Part shown: positions 63,115-64,000 of the stretch, piece by piece | How the letters are laid out: every line of letters begins with the position of its first letter | Numbering within the stretch: position 1 is the first letter of the stretch | Source of the DNA: Paenibacillaceae bacterium | GTDB taxonomy: Bacteria; Bacillota; Bacilli; Paenibacillales; Paenibacillaceae | NCBI GenBank assembly: GCA_004134985.1 | Contig: REGQ01000058.1 | Coordinates: 124,001-188,000 of the forward strand | Direction: 5' to 3' | Length of the DNA stretch: 64,000 nt | Program-made: the position numbers and the translations under genes | Notes under the pieces: generated by a model | The model's database searches: none | Seen by the model: the letters and a program-made list of their open reading frames with translations, nothing else | What the model was told of the DNA's origin: nothing

Positions 63115-63694
63115 ATGTATTTTCCTTTTCCCTAAATAAGATTTTGACACTATCTTCACAAAATTTTTCGATATCATATGTATAATTTACTTTTTTCTTT
63201 TTTGAATCTATTGATACTCCGATTTTTTTACATTCTTCTCTATTAATACTTGATTTCTTACTTTCAATTGCAAATTGCACAAAATCATTAATATGTACGA
63301 AATACGTTTCATGCTCAAATGTTTTAGTTTTCTTTTCTTTTTCTCGAAAATTTATAATAAATCCTGGGATTGTGTTATCCTTTTGAGTACTTTCCATAAG
63401 AGATTTGACCTGTGAGTGTTTAATCATTGGCTGAGATTTTACATTTTCAGGTTTTATCCAAGGTGTTTCAGGATAAAAACTAATTCTATTATCTGATGTA
63501 CTTTTTAATTCAAGCAACCATAAATATGGAGGCTTAAAATGTAGCAAATCAAATGGGTTCGTAGTCATAAAACGTGAGTCAGATCCCCTTCCCCACTTTG
63601 CTGCATCAGCCAATCTTAAAAAATAAAAAGGTAGTTTTTTATAGCTTGCTTTCCAGTTATCTTCAAAAATCTTTCCTTCATTTTTTTTACTCAA
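63104..63694 (-). CDS. RecU-like Holliday junction resolvase family protein
   Basis: About 196 residues. It begins SKKNEGKIFEDNWKASYKK and contains TNPFDLLHFKPPYLWLLELKST, the PFD...ELK metal-binding pattern of the RecU/PD-(D/E)XK fold. RecU resolves recombination junctions, and phage and mobile-element copies are common. TTG 63694 lies 7 nt after GAGGAG; an ATG at 63709 is an alternative start. The upstream gene's stop lies within the ribosome site. Confidence 0.7.
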   Translation of the reverse strand: MSKKNEGKIFEDNWKASYKKLPFYFLRLADAAKWGRGSDSRFMTTNPFDLLHFKPPYLWLLELKSTSDNRISFYPETPWIKPENVKSQPMIKHSQVKSLMESTQKDNTIPGFIINFREKEKKTKTFEHETYFVHINDFVQFAIESKKSSINREECKKIGVSIDSKKKKVNYTYDIEKFCEDSVKILFREKENTYGN

Positions 63695-63698
63695 TATA

Positions 63699-63914
63699 TC
63701 ACTCCTCATTTTCCCCTGCGGTTCTTCTAATAACATTAAAATGTTCCATTAATACTTCTTTATTGTCTAAAAGGGCATCTCCATCGTTTGTTTCTAAATA
63801 ATCTTCTCCTGCAAATATTTCTGCTTTTGTAACAGTGCAATAAGTTATTACCTTTCTTTCTTGTGCGTCTGCCAAAAAACTTGAAGCATAAAATTCATTA
63901 TTTATTTTTAACAC
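63699..63914 (-). CDS. Small hypothetical protein of the element
   Basis: A 71-residue acidic protein (LKINNEFYASSFLADAQERKVITYCTVTKAEIF ... VIRRTAGENEE) not recognised. The start is GTG 63914 with weak AGAAG upstream. Its stop overlaps the ribosome site of the RecU-like gene, so the two are probably translated together. Confidence 0.5.
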   Translation of the reverse strand: MLKINNEFYASSFLADAQERKVITYCTVTKAEIFAGEDYLETNDGDALLDNKEVLMEHFNVIRRTAGENEE

Positions 63915-63935
63915 CTACTTCTGCGTAAATTGTTT

Positions 63936-64000
63936 TTAAATTACTACTCTATCTTCTCTTACTTTTAAAACTCCTAACTCAGAGATTTCTTCAATTAGTA
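63936..64000 (-). CDS. C-terminal fragment of an element gene, cut by the window edge
   Basis: The last 20 codons of a frame that enters from the right (LIEEISELGVLKVREDRVVI, then TAA at 63936-63938). It lies 22 nt before the next gene's start, so it is probably part of the same operon. Too short to identify. Confidence 0.4.
   Translation of the reverse strand, partial: LIEEISELGVLKVREDRVVI

Larger units (their letters stand above)
61271..64000. mobile_element. AT-rich integrative element (prophage or ICE fragment), left part
   Basis: Everything right of the pdp junction is markedly AT-rich (about a third GC or less by eye, against roughly half in the host genes). It encodes a large serine recombinase, a RecU-like protein and small unknown ORFs, all on the minus strand. 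The element continues beyond the window, so its type (phage, ICE or smaller island) cannot be decided. Confidence 0.88.

Noticed and set aside
61271-64000. Phage-defence system in the element
   Set aside because: Only recombinase, RecU-like and small unknown genes are visible; nothing shows a defence nuclease, NTPase or toxin domain in this part.

Overview
The window reads as part of the chromosome of an endospore-forming, low-to-mid-GC Gram-positive bacterium, most likely Paenibacillaceae (Paenibacillus or a close relative). The evidence is gene content and order: spoIIA-sigF, spoVA, spoVS, sleB, spoIIIE/ftsK, the ymfF-ymfM block, rny-ymdB, recA-recX and miaB-ricA, plus a perfect BirA operator, an FMN riboswitch and sigma-H, sigma-F/G type promoters. 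Almost every gene lies on the minus strand; the exceptions are an MFS transporter, bioY and ppiB. All identifications come from reading the sequence; no database search was run.

Layout from left to right. (1) 1-4.0 kb: a BtuFCD-like ABC importer (ATPase cut by the window edge) and a CorC/HlyC-type CBS membrane protein. (2) 4.1-12.7 kb: a histidine kinase, response regulator and RND efflux pump operon, a divergent MFS transporter, a twice-deleted AraC/siderophore-binding regulator remnant that keeps its Fur box, and a GYF-polyproline-HhH protein. (3) 13.3-17.5 kb: a biotin ECF transporter (EcfA, a fused EcfA-EcfT with a 42-bp repeat linker, and divergent BioY) sharing one BirA operator. (4) 17.6-34.9 kb: RNA, DNA and energy housekeeping genes (ricA, miaB, pduL, korAB, dipeptidase, spoVS, ymdB, rny, recX, recA, cinA, pgsA, rimO, yajQ). 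The recA-cinA gap is swollen to 1.9 kb by three kinds of repeat. (5) 35-41.4 kb: the ymfM-K-J-I-H-F block and sleB. (6) 41.6-48 kb: spoIIIE/ftsK, ylzJ, tepA, ytfJ with a DUF2953 partner, and scpAB. (7) 48-52.6 kb: the riboflavin operon ribD-E-BA-H behind an FMN riboswitch, and ppiB. (8) 52.8-60.1 kb: lysA, spoVAF-AB-AA, sigF, spoIIAB, spoIIAA and dacF. (9) 60.2-64 kb: the 3' part of pdp, interrupted by an AT-rich mobile element.

The most notable structure is at 60198-62897. A large serine recombinase gene reads in frame, with no stop, across the element/host junction into the last ~355 codons of pyrimidine-nucleoside phosphorylase. The element has entered pdp at the codons of its conserved phosphate-binding motif, so its attachment site lies inside the 3' end of the recombinase ORF. 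As integrated, the recombinase would be made as an ~899-residue chimera; in an excised circle it would have a different C-terminus and pdp would be restored. The fusion architecture is visible directly; a role in controlling excision is a hypothesis. A terminator at the end of pdp and a forespore-type promoter before dacF should insulate the sporulation genes from the insertion.

Functionally, the window combines vegetative genes with genes used before and inside the forespore. Promoters resembling sigma-H sites precede spoVS and spoIIAA, and promoters resembling sigma-F/G sites precede dacF, spoVAA, sleB and the DUF2953-ytfJ pair. This fits the known SpoIIAA/SpoIIAB/SigF switch followed by forespore expression of germination and dipicolinic-acid functions.
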